From an uncultured Pelagibacteraceae bacterium (GTDB lineage Bacteria; Pseudomonadota; Alphaproteobacteria; Pelagibacterales; Pelagibacteraceae), in NCBI GenBank assembly GCA_902560565.1, contig CACEMG010000006.1, positions 1-61,174 of the forward strand: 61,174 nt of DNA, written 5' to 3'. Of the stretch, positions 34,650 to 45,700 are shown in pieces. The notes under the pieces were generated by a model that saw only the letters and a list, made by a program, of their open reading frames with translations, made no database searches and had not been told where the DNA came from. The translations under genes were made by a program, and so were the position numbers. Position 1 is the stretch's first letter. The number at the start of each line of letters is the position of its first letter.

Positions 34650-35236
34650 TATATTCTTCTACTGCCTGGACTGCTAATAGGTATTTCTTTTAAATATGCA
34701 GGAATTTTATTTTTTTTAAATGTTTTAGCTTCAATTTTTAATTGAGAAACTAATGGTTTATTTTTAATTTTTAAATTTGATTTATTTGAGCGGTCAATAA
34801 TACAAGCAAAACCAATTAATTTAGCTTTAGCTTTTTTAATTAAACTCACACATTCTAAACTAGACTTACCAGTTGTAATTACGTCTTCTACAATTAAAAC
34901 TTTGGCATTTTTTTTTATTTGAAATCCTCTTCTTAATGTAAATTTTTTGTTTACCCTTTCACAGAAAATAGTTTCTTTGTTTAAAATTTTTCCTATCTCA
35001 TAACCAATAACAATTCCACCAACTGCTGGAGATAATATTAAATCAATTTGTTTAAATTTTTTTTTAATTCTCCTACTTAAAGAATGACAGATTTTTTGAG
35101 ACAATTTTGGAAAGCTTAATAATTTTGCGCACTGGATGTATCTATCAGAATGTAAACCAGATGATAAAACAAAATGTCCTTCTAAAAGTGCGTTAGTTTT
35201 TCTTAAAACCTTTAAAGATTCTTTGGAAGAAAGCAT
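34649..35236 (-). CDS. pyrE: orotate phosphoribosyltransferase
   Basis: 195 aa. The PRPP motif is VLIVEDVITTGKSS (about 113-126). ALLEGHFVLSSGLHSDRYIQ (about 16-35) is typical of the alphaproteobacterial form. It makes OMP from orotate. The chosen start overlaps the end of rsh by 44 bases; conserved residues begin close to it, so the overlap is likely real. Confidence 0.94.
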   Translation of the reverse strand: MLSSKESLKVLRKTNALLEGHFVLSSGLHSDRYIQCAKLLSFPKLSQKICHSLSRRIKKKFKQIDLILSPAVGGIVIGYEIGKILNKETIFCERVNKKFTLRRGFQIKKNAKVLIVEDVITTGKSSLECVSLIKKAKAKLIGFACIIDRSNKSNLKIKNKPLVSQLKIEAKTFKKNKIPAYLKEIPISSPGSRRI

Positions 35237-36938
35237 ATTTTTTATCTTTTTGTCTAATAATTTTAAAATTATATTCTTTTTGTTTTAACTCACTTATAAG
35301 TTTTGTAAAGTTTTTGAGATCTCCAATAATAAGGTTAAATTGAAAATTTATACTTTCTTTAGTTTTTTCTACCATTTCAACACTTGATATGTTTAGATTA
35401 TTTTCTCCAATAAGGGAAGTTACTTCACCAAGCCTCCCAGGCTGATCAGGTAGAGATATCCAAAGTTTAGTATTGTAAATTTTCTTTTTTGTTAAATTTT
35501 CAGCATCACGGTACTGCCAGTATCTTCTTATAGCTGCTCTTGCCTTGCCTGTTTTAGTAGATGTCAGCCAATGAAGTGATGGGGAAACTTTTTTAGAGGT
35601 AATTATTTTTATTACATCGCCATTTGTTAAAGTAGATTGCAAAGGACTTTCTTTACCATTTATTTCGCATCCAATAGCAGTGTCGCCCACTTGGGTATGA
35701 ACTGCATAAGCAAAATCAATCGGAGTTGCATTTTTTGGCAGTTTAATAACTGAACCTTTGGGTGTAAAGCAGAAAACGTTTTCTTGAAACATTTGCAATT
35801 TTGTAAATTCATAAAAATCCTCAGGATTTTCATTTCTATCGATTATTTCAACTAAATCTGCTAACCAATCATACTCTTTCCAAGTAAGTGAATTAAATTT
35901 TTCTGATGATTTATATTTCCAGTGTGAAGCAATGCCTCTTTGAGCAAATTCATGCATTTGCATTGTTCGTAATTGTATTTCGATTGGCCTTTTGTTGGGT
36001 CCTATAATTGCTGTATGTAAAGATTCATATTTATTTATTTTAGGTGAAGATATATAATCTTTAAATCTACCTGGTATGCAGTTCCATTTGCTGTGGAAAA
36101 TACCAAGTGCCCTATAGCATGATGGAACATCGTCTAAAATAATTCTAAAACCAATAATGTCTGTTATTTGCTCTAAGGAAATTCTTTTTTGTTGTATCTT
36201 GCGCCATATTGAAAAAGGTGTTTTCTCCCTTCCATATATTTTAGCAATCAGTTTGTTTTCTTTTAATAAATTTGAAAAATCTTCAGATATAGTATTAAAA
36301 TTATTAAGATTATTTACTTTTATCTGATCCAATCTATCTTTAATTAACTTTCTTGCATTTGGATTTAAAACTTGAAATGATAAATCCTCTAATTCATCTC
36401 TTATCCTGTTCATTCCCATTCTATCAGCTAACGGTGCATAGATTTCCATTGTTTCTTTTGCTTTTCTAATTTGTTTTTCTTTTTTCGATACAAACTGTAT
36501 AGTTCGCATATTATGTAATCTGTCAGCCAATTTGACTAAAAGAACTCTAATATCTTTTGATGTAGCTAAGATTAATTTTCTAAAATTTTCCGCTTTTGAA
36601 TCACTTGCAGCTTGATTTTCATAAGCGGATATTTTTGTAACACCATCAACTAGATCAGCAACTTCTTTTCCAAATTCTTTCTCTATAGTTTTGTAAGTTG
36701 CTTGTGTATCCTCAATAGTATCGTGCAATAATCCGGTTGCAATAGTTGCACTATCAAGTTTTAAGTCCGTTAATATATTAGCTACAGCAACAGGATGAAT
36801 TATATAAGGTGAACCTTCATCTCTTTTTTGTTTTTCGTGAGCTTTAAGAGCAAAATCGTAAGCTTTACTTAATGTTTCTGGATTTAGAAATTTATTATAG
36901 GATTTTACTTTATTTATTAAGTCGTCAGATTTAAGCAT
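35193..36938 (-). CDS. rsh: bifunctional (p)ppGpp synthetase/hydrolase, RelA/SpoT family (short form)
   Basis: 581 aa. The HD hydrolase domain has HPVAVANIL and HDTIEDT (about 72-78). The synthetase domain shows EQITDIIGFRIILDD and NKYESLHTAIIG. A TGS domain follows (about 375-435, VFCFTPKGSVIKLPKNATPI), then a C-terminal ACT-like domain (about 478-560, LPDQPGRLGEVTSLIG). Typical Rsh is about 720-780 aa; the helical and zinc-finger part between TGS and ACT is reduced here. It should set the stringent response. rpoZ, usually next to it, is absent. Confidence 0.94.
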   Translation of the reverse strand: MLKSDDLINKVKSYNKFLNPETLSKAYDFALKAHEKQKRDEGSPYIIHPVAVANILTDLKLDSATIATGLLHDTIEDTQATYKTIEKEFGKEVADLVDGVTKISAYENQAASDSKAENFRKLILATSKDIRVLLVKLADRLHNMRTIQFVSKKEKQIRKAKETMEIYAPLADRMGMNRIRDELEDLSFQVLNPNARKLIKDRLDQIKVNNLNNFNTISEDFSNLLKENKLIAKIYGREKTPFSIWRKIQQKRISLEQITDIIGFRIILDDVPSCYRALGIFHSKWNCIPGRFKDYISSPKINKYESLHTAIIGPNKRPIEIQLRTMQMHEFAQRGIASHWKYKSSEKFNSLTWKEYDWLADLVEIIDRNENPEDFYEFTKLQMFQENVFCFTPKGSVIKLPKNATPIDFAYAVHTQVGDTAIGCEINGKESPLQSTLTNGDVIKIITSKKVSPSLHWLTSTKTGKARAAIRRYWQYRDAENLTKKKIYNTKLWISLPDQPGRLGEVTSLIGENNLNISSVEMVEKTKESINFQFNLIIGDLKNFTKLISELKQKEYNFKIIRQKDKKYAFFQRIFKGFKKN

Positions 36939-36958
36939 TAATCTTTTATATCACGAAA

Positions 36959-37468
36959 TTATAAAATTTTAATACTTCTTAGGCTTGTAGTGGGTAAATT
37001 GTTTAATAATTGGGTAATTTTCTTATTATTTTTTGGATGTTTCCATTTTTTATCAATTTCAAATAATGGAAATAAAACAAAACTCCTATTATGCATCCTT
37101 GGGTGAGGTATTTTTAAATCAATATTGCTAAATAGTATATTTTTTTGGGCATAATCTATTATATCAATATCACAAATTCGCGGAGCATTTTTATAAGATT
37201 TTGATCTTCCTAAAAATTTTTCAATTTCTTTAATAAATATAAATAATTCACTCGGATTAAATGTTGTGATGCATTTTAAAACAATGTTTAAAAAATATGG
37301 ATCTTTTTTATTAGGCCATGAATCTGTTTTATAATAGCTAGAGGACGATATAATTTTAATTTTTTCATTTGAGTTTATCAAATACTTTGACTTCTCTATA
37401 TTGTGTTGTCTATTACCAAGATTTGATCCTACAGCTAATATGGTATTCTTAGCTTGTTTTTCGAACAT
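36959..37468 (-). CDS. folK: hydroxymethylpterin pyrophosphokinase
   Basis: 169 aa from the ATG at 37468. A longer frame begins at 37555, but its first 29 residues are read inside smpB and have no family match. Signatures: [18 protein letters not shown] (about 11-28), [10 protein letters not shown], and [12 protein letters not shown] near residue 100, the magnesium-binding Asp pair. The enzyme pyrophosphorylates the pterin for folate synthesis. It stands between smpB and rsh, where rpoZ often is in other alphaproteobacteria. Confidence 0.92.
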   Translation of the reverse strand: MFEKQAKNTILAVGSNLGNRQHNIEKSKYLINSNEKIKIISSSSYYKTDSWPNKKDPYFLNIVLKCITTFNPSELFIFIKEIEKFLGRSKSYKNAPRICDIDIIDYAQKNILFSNIDLKIPHPRMHNRSFVLFPLFEIDKKWKHPKNNKKITQLLNNLPTTSLRSIKIL

Positions 37469-37919
37469 ACCTGGCCCTATCTCTATTCCAGTCTCTTGTT
37501 TTTTTTGTTTGTCTTTTATCGTACTGCTTTTTACCTTTAGCAACTGCAATTTCAATTTTTGCTTTACCTTTTTTAAGATATAATTTTGTAGGAATCAAAG
37601 TAAATCCTTCTCTATTAACTTTACCGATTAATTTATTAATTTCCCTTTTGTTAAGAAGAAGTTTTCGATCATCCATTGGATTATGATCTGAATAACTTGC
37701 CTGCTTATACGAGGATATATGAGCATTAATTAAAATTATCTCACCATCTCTTTCAATTGCGTAAGCATCCGAGATATTAACTTTTCCAGATCTTATAGAT
37801 TTAATTTCAGATCCCTTTAATACTAATCCAGCTTCATAAATATTTTCAAAAAAAAAATTAAAACTTGCCTTACGATTTAGAGAAATTATTTTTAAACCAG
37901 GGCTGGTCTTCTGTTTCAT
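37449..37919 (-). CDS. smpB: SsrA-binding protein SmpB
   Basis: 156 aa. [20 protein letters not shown] and [19 protein letters not shown] (about 37-55) are the oligosaccharide-binding-fold motifs of SmpB. The C-terminal tail is rich in Lys/Arg ([19 protein letters not shown]), as needed to enter the ribosomal mRNA channel with tmRNA. It shares a base with the dapA stop. tmRNA itself is not found in the window. Confidence 0.96.
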   Translation of the reverse strand: MKQKTSPGLKIISLNRKASFNFFFENIYEAGLVLKGSEIKSIRSGKVNISDAYAIERDGEIILINAHISSYKQASYSDHNPMDDRKLLLNKREINKLIGKVNREGFTLIPTKLYLKKGKAKIEIAVAKGKKQYDKRQTKKTRDWNRDRARYVRKTS

Positions 37920-38803
37920 TAACTTAATAATTTAGCTGATATAAGTGCCTTTTTGACTTGTTCTTCAGTTTCTTTTTTTATTTTAACTAAAGGAAGTCTT
38001 ATTTCATCATCACATAAACCTAAAAGTTTTGCAGCATATTTGACCGGTGCAGGATTACTTTCTATGAATAAAGATTTGTGAATTGGTTGTAATATTTGAT
38101 CAATTCTTTCTGCTTCCTTAACTTCATAATCGGTTTTAGATTTAGAATAATTTTGAAAGTCAGAACATAATTTAGGAGCAATATTTGCTGTAACAGAAAT
38201 AATACCAACCCCTCCTCTTCTATTAAATTCTAGTGCAAATCCGTCTTCTCCAGTTAATTGAATGAAATCTGGCCCTAGTTTCTTAAGAGTTGCGTCAATT
38301 CTATTTGGATCACCAGTTGCATCCTTCACACCAGCAATATTTTTTAATTCAAATAACCTAGCCATTGTATCAACCGACATATCAATGACACATCTACTGG
38401 GAATGTTGTAAATTATAATTGGTAAACTTGTATTATCATTTATGGCTTTATAGTGTTGATATAAACCTTCTTGGGTTGGTTTATTATAATAAGGAGTTAC
38501 TATTAGAGCGCCATTAGCTCCAACTTTTTCTGCATGCTTTGTTAGAGAAATTGCTTCTTCTGTTGAATTAGATCCAGTACCTGCAATAACAGGTATTTTT
38601 CCATTACTTTCTTTTATACAAAGTTCTATTACTTGTTCATGTTCTTCGTGATTTAATGTCGGAGACTCACCTGTAGTGCCTGCTGGTACAAGTCCATGGG
38701 TTCCATTTTCAAGATGAAAATGGATAAGTTTTATATAAGCCTCTTTATCAAGCTTATTATTCTTAAATGGTGTGATTAATGCAACATTTGAACCTTTGAA
38801 CAT
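37919..38803 (-). CDS. dapA: 4-hydroxy-tetrahydrodipicolinate synthase
   Basis: 294 aa. Aldolase barrel: [17 protein letters not shown] (about 39-55), [19 protein letters not shown] with the catalytic Tyr pair, [12 protein letters not shown], and the Schiff-base Lys in [11 protein letters not shown] (Lys160). First committed step to lysine and meso-diaminopimelate. It heads a minus-strand run of ten genes down to recO and is divergent from slt by 42 bases. Confidence 0.97.
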   Translation of the reverse strand: MFKGSNVALITPFKNNKLDKEAYIKLIHFHLENGTHGLVPAGTTGESPTLNHEEHEQVIELCIKESNGKIPVIAGTGSNSTEEAISLTKHAEKVGANGALIVTPYYNKPTQEGLYQHYKAINDNTSLPIIIYNIPSRCVIDMSVDTMARLFELKNIAGVKDATGDPNRIDATLKKLGPDFIQLTGEDGFALEFNRRGGVGIISVTANIAPKLCSDFQNYSKSKTDYEVKEAERIDQILQPIHKSLFIESNPAPVKYAAKLLGLCDDEIRLPLVKIKKETEEQVKKALISAKLLS

Positions 38804-38845
38804 AAATACTTATAGCATATATATCATATAAATAGATACGAAATT

Positions 38846-41068
38846 ATGAAAAAATTTTATTTTTTACTTTTAACATCAATATTATTTTTAACTATAACAA
38901 AACAAGTTTTTTCAGATGAAAAAAATATATTTCCAAAGAAAAAACCTATTTTAGTTCCTGAAATAAAAGAAAAAAAGTTATCAAAAAATATTTTATTACC
39001 TATTAAAAAACCTGCTAAAAAAGACAAAAAGGAAAGTCAAAAAGAGGAAACTGTCAAAGAGATAGATACAACAACTAAATTGGGTATAATTATACCAAAA
39101 AATAAGCCTAAAATTGTATCCAAAAAAATCAAAACAGCTGAAGTAAAGTCAAAACATTTTTCTAAGAAAAAATTTAGACTTGCACAAAAGTCAATAGAAG
39201 CGTTTGAGAAAGGAAGATGGACAGAAGCTTTATCGTTGGCAAAAAAATCAAAAGATAAAAATATTTATAATTTTGTTCAATGGAGACATTTATTAACTAG
39301 AGGAAATAAGGCAAGTTATTATGATTATCAGCAATTTATTTTAGATAATCCAGATTATCCGCGAATTGGGAGAATAAAGTATTTATCTGAGCATAAGTTA
39401 TCAACTGAAAAAATTTCACCTAGAAAAATAATATCATTATTTGGAAATGAAAATCCTTTAAGTGGATATGGTGAAATGATTTATGGAGAAAGTTTAATTT
39501 CAGAAGGTAGATATGATGATGGTGTTGCATTAATTAAAAAAGGATGGATTACTGCAAAACTAAGTAAAAGTGATTTAAGATATTTTAGAAAAAAATATAA
39601 AAAATATCTTAATAAGCAAGATTATATTAATAGGGCTGACTATCTAGCATGGGAAAATAAATATTGGGATTTACAGAGAATGTTAAGATATCTTCCTAAA
39701 GACGAGCAACTATTATATACAGCACGACAATTATTAATGAGCAGATCCTATGGTGTAGATAATGCTATTTCTAAAGTACCACAAAAATATAAAAATGACC
39801 CAGGATTAAATTACGATAGACTTAAATGGAGAAGAAAAAGAGGAAGAGTAGACTCATCCTTAGAAATATTATTAAAAGTAAAAAATAACAAAGATTACTT
39901 GGTGAGACCCGATAAATGGTGGGTTGAAAGAGAAATTATATCTAGATCTTTAATTTATAAAAAAAAATATGAATTAGCATATAAAATTTCTAGCAATCAC
40001 GCTCTTTCGGAAGGACCAGAATTTGCAGCTGCAGAATGGATGAGTGGTTGGATTGCACTTAGTTTTTTAAATGATCCAATTTTAGCAATTGAGCATTTTG
40101 AAAATTTTTATAACTCTGTAGGTTATCCTATTAGTCTTTCCAGAGGAGCTTTTTGGCTTGGTAGATCATACGAACAAATTGGAAATAGTAAACTCATGGA
40201 GAGATGGTATCAAGAATCTGCGAAATTTCCAACAACTTATTATGGACAACTTGCATTTATGAAAGTCTATCCAGATAAAAAGTATGAACTTAACATGGAC
40301 GAAAATTTTGATAAAGATTATAAAAAAAAATTTTTTGATAAGGATTTAGTAAAAATTGTATACCTTCTCGATGAATTAAATAAATCAAAATATACTAAAT
40401 TTATATTACGTGGTTTAGCGAATGATAATATTGAGCAAGGAAGTGAAATATTTGCTGCTGAACTGGCAACAAATATTTCCCGTTACGATTTTGCAATTCA
40501 AATTGCTAAACTCGCTTCATATGAAAAAAGATTTATAAATAATTATAATTATCCAATCATAAGTACACCAAAATTGATTAATGGAAGAAAAATTCCTGAT
40601 AGTGCATTTATATTATCTATAATCAGGCAAGAAAGTGAATTTGATATTTCAGCTAACAGTTCTGCTGGCGCAAGAGGTTTAATGCAATTAATGACCTACA
40701 CAGCAAAAGTAGTTGCAAAACAGGCTAAACTTCCTTATTCAAAATCTAGATTAACTACTGACCCAGAATATAATATTAATTTAGGTTCTCATTATATAGC
40801 AGGTCTCATACTAGAGTATGATGGTTCCTATCCATTTGCTATAGCGGCATACAACGCTGGACCGAAAAGAGTGAAATATTGGAAAAGAATAAATAAAAAT
40901 CCCCAGAAAAAACAAATCGATTATGTTGACTGGATAGAATTGATAAAATTTAAAGAAACAAGAAATTACGTCCAGAGAGTTCTAGAAAACTATAATGTGT
41001 ACAATTATATAGTTCAGAATAAACCAGTCGATATTATTGATTTTTTTAAGAATAAACCACTTTATTAA
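38846..41068 (+). CDS. slt: soluble lytic murein transglycosylase
   Basis: 740 aa. An N-terminal signal peptide (MKKFYFLLLTSILFLTITK) is followed by a Lys/Pro-rich linker (about 25-100) and a long helical superhelix domain. The C-terminal SLT domain shows FILSIIRQESEFDISANSSA with the catalytic Glu near 595, GLMQLM, NLGSHYIAGLI and AIAAYNAGPKRVKYW. It cleaves peptidoglycan in the periplasm. The stop TAA (41066-41068) touches the 3' end of the convergent tRNA-Ser gene. Confidence 0.93.
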   Translation: MKKFYFLLLTSILFLTITKQVFSDEKNIFPKKKPILVPEIKEKKLSKNILLPIKKPAKKDKKESQKEETVKEIDTTTKLGIIIPKNKPKIVSKKIKTAEVKSKHFSKKKFRLAQKSIEAFEKGRWTEALSLAKKSKDKNIYNFVQWRHLLTRGNKASYYDYQQFILDNPDYPRIGRIKYLSEHKLSTEKISPRKIISLFGNENPLSGYGEMIYGESLISEGRYDDGVALIKKGWITAKLSKSDLRYFRKKYKKYLNKQDYINRADYLAWENKYWDLQRMLRYLPKDEQLLYTARQLLMSRSYGVDNAISKVPQKYKNDPGLNYDRLKWRRKRGRVDSSLEILLKVKNNKDYLVRPDKWWVEREIISRSLIYKKKYELAYKISSNHALSEGPEFAAAEWMSGWIALSFLNDPILAIEHFENFYNSVGYPISLSRGAFWLGRSYEQIGNSKLMERWYQESAKFPTTYYGQLAFMKVYPDKKYELNMDENFDKDYKKKFFDKDLVKIVYLLDELNKSKYTKFILRGLANDNIEQGSEIFAAELATNISRYDFAIQIAKLASYEKRFINNYNYPIISTPKLINGRKIPDSAFILSIIRQESEFDISANSSAGARGLMQLMTYTAKVVAKQAKLPYSKSRLTTDPEYNINLGSHYIAGLILEYDGSYPFAIAAYNAGPKRVKYWKRINKNPQKKQIDYVDWIELIKFKETRNYVQRVLENYNVYNYIVQNKPVDIIDFFKNKPLY

Positions 41069-41163
41069 TGGCGGAAGGAGAGGGATTCGAACCCTCGGTA
41101 CACCTTTTCAAGCGTACGGCGGTTTAGCAAACCGCTGGTTTAAACCAGCTCACCCATCCTTCC
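41069..41163 (-). tRNA. tRNA-Ser (anticodon GCT), CCA encoded
   Basis: Read on the minus strand, the acceptor GGAAGGA pairs with TCCTTCC. The D-arm is GAGCTGGTTTAAACCAGC, the anticodon stem CGGTTT-GCT-AAACCG encloses GCT, and a long class II variable arm GTACGCTTGAAAAGGTGTAC follows. The T-arm is GAGGGTTCGAATCCCTC, the discriminator G is at 41072, and CCA is at 41071-41069. It reads AGC/AGU. Transcription runs into slt antisense. Confidence 0.96.
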
Positions 41164-41226
41164 GTATTACCCTGTGTAACTTGAAATCATTGAATATTCA
41201 ATATTAATCAAGTAATTTCATCAAAA

Positions 41227-42480
41227 ATGAAAAACAAATATTCTATATTTTCACTAATTAAAAATGCTTTTAGCAGCCATGAAAATTGGCAAAGGGCATG
41301 GCGTGATCCTGAGCCAAAAAAAGAATATGATGCGATAATCGTAGGTGGAGGAGGACATGGATTGGCAACAGCATATTATTTGGCAAAAAAACATAAAATC
41401 ACAAATATAGCTGTTGTTGAAAAAGGTTGGATTGGTGGTGGAAACACTGGAAGAAATACAACTATTATAAGATCAAATTATTTATGGGATGCTAGTGCGG
41501 GATTATACGACCATGCACTTAAAATTTGGGAAGGTTTATCTCAAGAACTAAATTATAACGTCATGTTCAGTCAAAGGGGCGTTATGAATTTAGCACATAA
41601 CCTTCAAGATGTTCGAGACCTCAAAAGAAGAACGCATGCAAATAGATTAAATGGTATAGATGCTGTTTGGTTAAACACAGATGAAGTAAAAAAATTCTGT
41701 CCAATCATAAATACTTCTCCAGATATAAGATATCCAGTTTTAGGTGGTACATTACAAAAAAGAGCTGGCACAGCACGTCATGATGCAGTTGCTTGGGGAT
41801 ACGCTAGAGGAGCGGATCAGCTTGGTGTAGATATAATTCAGAATTGTGAAGTTAAAGGAATTAAAAGAGATGGCGATCAAGTCATTGGTATAGAAACATC
41901 CAAAGGGTACATCAAATCTAAAAAAATTGGAGTAGTTGCTGCAGGTCATTCAAGTGTAATAGCAAATATGGCTGGTTTAAAATTACCACTTGAAAGTAAA
42001 CCACTTCAAGCTTTAGTATCTGAGCCAGTTAAACCAATTATTGATACAGTTGTGATGTCAAATGCAGTTCATGCTTATGTTAGTCAGTCTGATAAAGGTG
42101 AATTAGTTATAGGTGCTGGAACAGACTCATATGTATCTTATACTCAGAAAGGAAGTCATAATATTGTGGAGGAGACTTTAAGAGCAATATTAGAACTGTA
42201 TCCAATTTTTAGTAGAATGAAAATGCTTAGGCAATGGGGAGGTATAGTTGACATTTGTCCTGATGCAAGTCCAATAATAAGTAAAACACAAGTCAAAGGT
42301 CTTTATTTCAATTGTGGCTGGGGTACCGGTGGTTTTAAAGCAACACCAGGTTCTGGTGATCTTTTTGCTCATACCATCGCGAATGATGAACCCCATAAAT
42401 TAAATGCAGCATTTAACATAAATAGATTTGTAAGTGGCGATCTTGTAGACGAACATGGGGCAGCAGCTGTTGCACACTAA
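41227..42480 (+). CDS. soxB: sarcosine oxidase beta subunit
   Basis: 417 aa, normal SoxB length. It carries covalently bound FMN and FAD and oxidises sarcosine. The N-terminal dinucleotide fold is [20 protein letters not shown] (about 36-55). [20 protein letters not shown] and the C-terminal [19 protein letters not shown] (about 364-382) are typical. It is the first gene of a four-gene operon soxBDAG, with soxD two bases downstream. Confidence 0.96.
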   Translation: MKNKYSIFSLIKNAFSSHENWQRAWRDPEPKKEYDAIIVGGGGHGLATAYYLAKKHKITNIAVVEKGWIGGGNTGRNTTIIRSNYLWDASAGLYDHALKIWEGLSQELNYNVMFSQRGVMNLAHNLQDVRDLKRRTHANRLNGIDAVWLNTDEVKKFCPIINTSPDIRYPVLGGTLQKRAGTARHDAVAWGYARGADQLGVDIIQNCEVKGIKRDGDQVIGIETSKGYIKSKKIGVVAAGHSSVIANMAGLKLPLESKPLQALVSEPVKPIIDTVVMSNAVHAYVSQSDKGELVIGAGTDSYVSYTQKGSHNIVEETLRAILELYPIFSRMKMLRQWGGIVDICPDASPIISKTQVKGLYFNCGWGTGGFKATPGSGDLFAHTIANDEPHKLNAAFNINRFVSGDLVDEHGAAAVAH

Positions 42481-42482
42481 AG

Positions 42483-42761
42483 ATGTTTATAATTAATTGC
42501 CCTTATTGTGGAGAAAGAGATCAAACAGAATTTTCATCAGGTGGAGAAGCACATATTGCAAGACCAAAACAGCCAACAGAACTAAGTGACGATGAATGGG
42601 CCGAGTTTTTATTCATGAGAAAAAATATAAAAGGAATTCAATTTGAAAGATGGAACCACAGTCATGGCTGTAGAAAATGGTTTAACGTTGTTAGAGACAC
42701 TTCTAATGATAAAATTCATGCAGTTTATAAAATGGGTGAAAAACCTCCGGTAAATAAATAA
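42483..42761 (+). CDS. soxD: sarcosine oxidase delta subunit
   Basis: 92 aa. Zinc-binding cysteines in INCPYCGERDQTEFSSGGEA (about 3-22) and WNHSHGCRKWFN near residue 60 are the SoxD pattern. It is a small structural subunit of the heterotetramer. It shares one base with soxA (TAATG). Confidence 0.95.
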   Translation: MFIINCPYCGERDQTEFSSGGEAHIARPKQPTELSDDEWAEFLFMRKNIKGIQFERWNHSHGCRKWFNVVRDTSNDKIHAVYKMGEKPPVNK

Positions 42762-45700
42762 TGTCCCAAGAGTTAAGAATTAATAATAACAAATTCATTG
42801 ATCAGACAACTAGATTATCTTTTAAATTTAATGGTGAAAAATTATATGGTTACAAAGGAGATACCTTAGCCTCTGCATTATTAGCAAATAATATACATTT
42901 GGTAGGTAGAAGTTTCAAATATCATAGACCTAGAGGAATAATGACATGTGGATCTGAAGAGCCAAATGCAATTGTTCAAATTGGAAACGATCCGTCACTT
43001 ACAGACCCAAACGTTAGAGCTACTGAAATAGAACTTTACGAGGGTTTAGAAGCATTCAGTCAAAATTGTTGGCCTAATGTAAAATTTGATATTGGTGGTA
43101 TAAACAATCTTTTGTCTCCTCTTCTTCCAGCTGGATTTTATTATAAAACATTTATGTGGCCTGCTAGTTTTTGGGAAAAATACGAATTCTTTATTCGTCA
43201 TTCTGCAGGGCTGGGTAAATCACCAACAAAACCTGATAGAGATATATACGATCATAAGTATTATCACTGTGATGTCTTGGTTGTTGGTGGAGGTATTTCA
43301 GGCATAATGGCTGCGAAATTGTCAGCTGAAAATAATAATGAAACTTTACTAATTGATGATAAAAATATTTTAGGTGGTACAACAATTTATCAAAATAATG
43401 ATTGTTTTCAAATAGATGGCATTCATACAAATTATTGGCTAGAAAATGAAATTAAGAAAATAAAGAATATTAAAAATTTAACCATTAAAACAAGAACAAG
43501 TTTAGCAGCTTATCATGGGTATAATTATTTACTAGCAAAGGAAAATCTATCTGATCATTTAAGCCCGGATGAAAGAAAAAATAAAATAAGACAAAGACTT
43601 TGGAAAATAAGGGCTAAAAAAGTTATAATCGCAACAGGTTCTATAGAGAGACCATTAATTTTTAATAATAATGACAGACCCGGTATTATGCTTTCATCTG
43701 CAATAAAGAAATTTATTGATTTTTATGGTGTAAAAACAGGAAAAGAAATCTCATTATTTACTAATAATGATAGCGTTTATGAAACAGCAATTTCGTTGAA
43801 GAAAAGTGGAGTAAATATTATATCTATCATTGATATTAGAGATAAATCATCATCAAAAATTGTTAAGGAAGTTGAGAAACATAATATAAAAATTTATTGG
43901 AATCATACAATTGTAAATACTGAAGGCTATAGAAGAATTAGTTTTATAGAAATTATGAAGCTATCAGATGATGGGTCTGGTGTAATAGGAAAAAAAATTA
44001 AATTAAAAACTGATTGCTTGGGGATTTCAGGTGGTTGGACACCAATGGTTCATTTGTTCACACAATCTGGTGGGAAATTAAAATTTAGATCAAATGATAA
44101 TGTTTTTTTACCAGACAAGAATAAAACTCCATCGGATCAAATAAGTATAGGATCTTGTAATGGAGACTTTGATATTAAAGATATAATTTTAAACTCTAAT
44201 AAAGATGTTAAAACATTTTTAGGTATAGAAAATTCACCCTTTGATAATCTAAAAGTTGAGTCATCAAGAGAGGAAATGAAGAGAAATATTTGGTTGCTAC
44301 CTTCAGATAAGCCGATCGGAAAAACAAAACCTTTTTTAGATTTTCAAAACGACTCTACAGCTAAAGATGTCAAACTTGCATTGCGTGAAGGGTTCAAATC
44401 AATTGAACATGTAAAAAGATATACAACAACTGGAATGGGCACCGATCAAGGAAAATTATCAAATATGCATGCTTTAGGTATTATAGCTGAAACAACCGGA
44501 ACAAATATGGGTGAGCTAGGTACTACAACTTTTAGACCTCCCTACACTCCTCTTACCTTCGGTGCAATTGTTGGAAGAAATGTTGGAGAATTTTTTGATC
44601 ATACAAGAAAAACTGCAATGCATAATTGGCATGTTCAAAATAAAGCTAAATTTGAAAATGTAGGTCAATGGAAAAGAGCCTGGTATTATCCAAAAAATGG
44701 TGAGACAATGTTTGAAGCAGTTCAAAGAGAAAGCAAAGCTGCTAGAGAGAGTGTTGGTATACTAGATGCTTCTACGCTTGGAAAGATTGATATTCAAGGC
44801 ACTGATGCGTCAGAATTTTTAAATCGTGTATATACAAATGCTTGGTCAAAGTTAGCTGTAGGCAAATGTAGATATGGTTTAATGTTAAATGAGGATGGAA
44901 TGGTTTATGATGACGGAGTAACTACAAGATTAAGTGAAAATCACTATATAATGACGACTACAACTGGTGGTGCAGCAAATGTACTTACTAAACTAGAGGA
45001 TTATCTTCAAACAGAGTGGCCTGAACTAGATGTTTATTTAACAACAGTTACTGATCATTTTTCAACAATAAGTATCTGTGGACCTAACTCAAAAAAAATA
45101 TTGAGTAAAGTCATACCGGATCTGGATCTATCAGATGAAAACTTTCCTCATATGTCTTTCAAAAATTCTATAATAAATGGAATTAAATGTAGGGTAATGA
45201 GGATTAGTTTCACAGGTGAGCATAGCTATGAAATTAATATTCAATCGAATTACGCTAAACATGTTTGGGAATTGTGTATGGATGCAGGAAAAAATTATAA
45301 TATAACTCCTTACGGTACTGAAACTATGCACCTATTGAGAGCAGAAAAAGGATTTATAATTACTGGTCAAGATACTGATGGAACAATGACACCATCAGAT
45401 TTACAAATGGATTGGATTATTGGTAAGAAAAAATTTGATTTTATTGGTAAAAGATCGCTTTATAGAAGCGATACAATAAGAGATGATAGAAAACAATTAG
45501 TAGGTCTTTTGACTGATGATCCTAAGGAGATTTTAGAGGAAGGTGCGCAAATTGTTGAAAAGTTAAATCAAAAGCCTGTCGAGATGTTAGGGCATGTAAC
45601 ATCGAGTTATTTTAGCCCAAATTTAAATAAATCAATTGCTTTAGCAGTAATAAAGAGTGGAAAAAAACTAAAAGGTAAAAAATTTTTTGTGCCAATGGAA

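Noticed and set aside
37469-37555. N-terminal extension of FolK inside smpB
   Set aside because: The extra 29 residues are a frame shadow of the SmpB C-terminal tail; the conserved HPPK start follows the Met at 37468.
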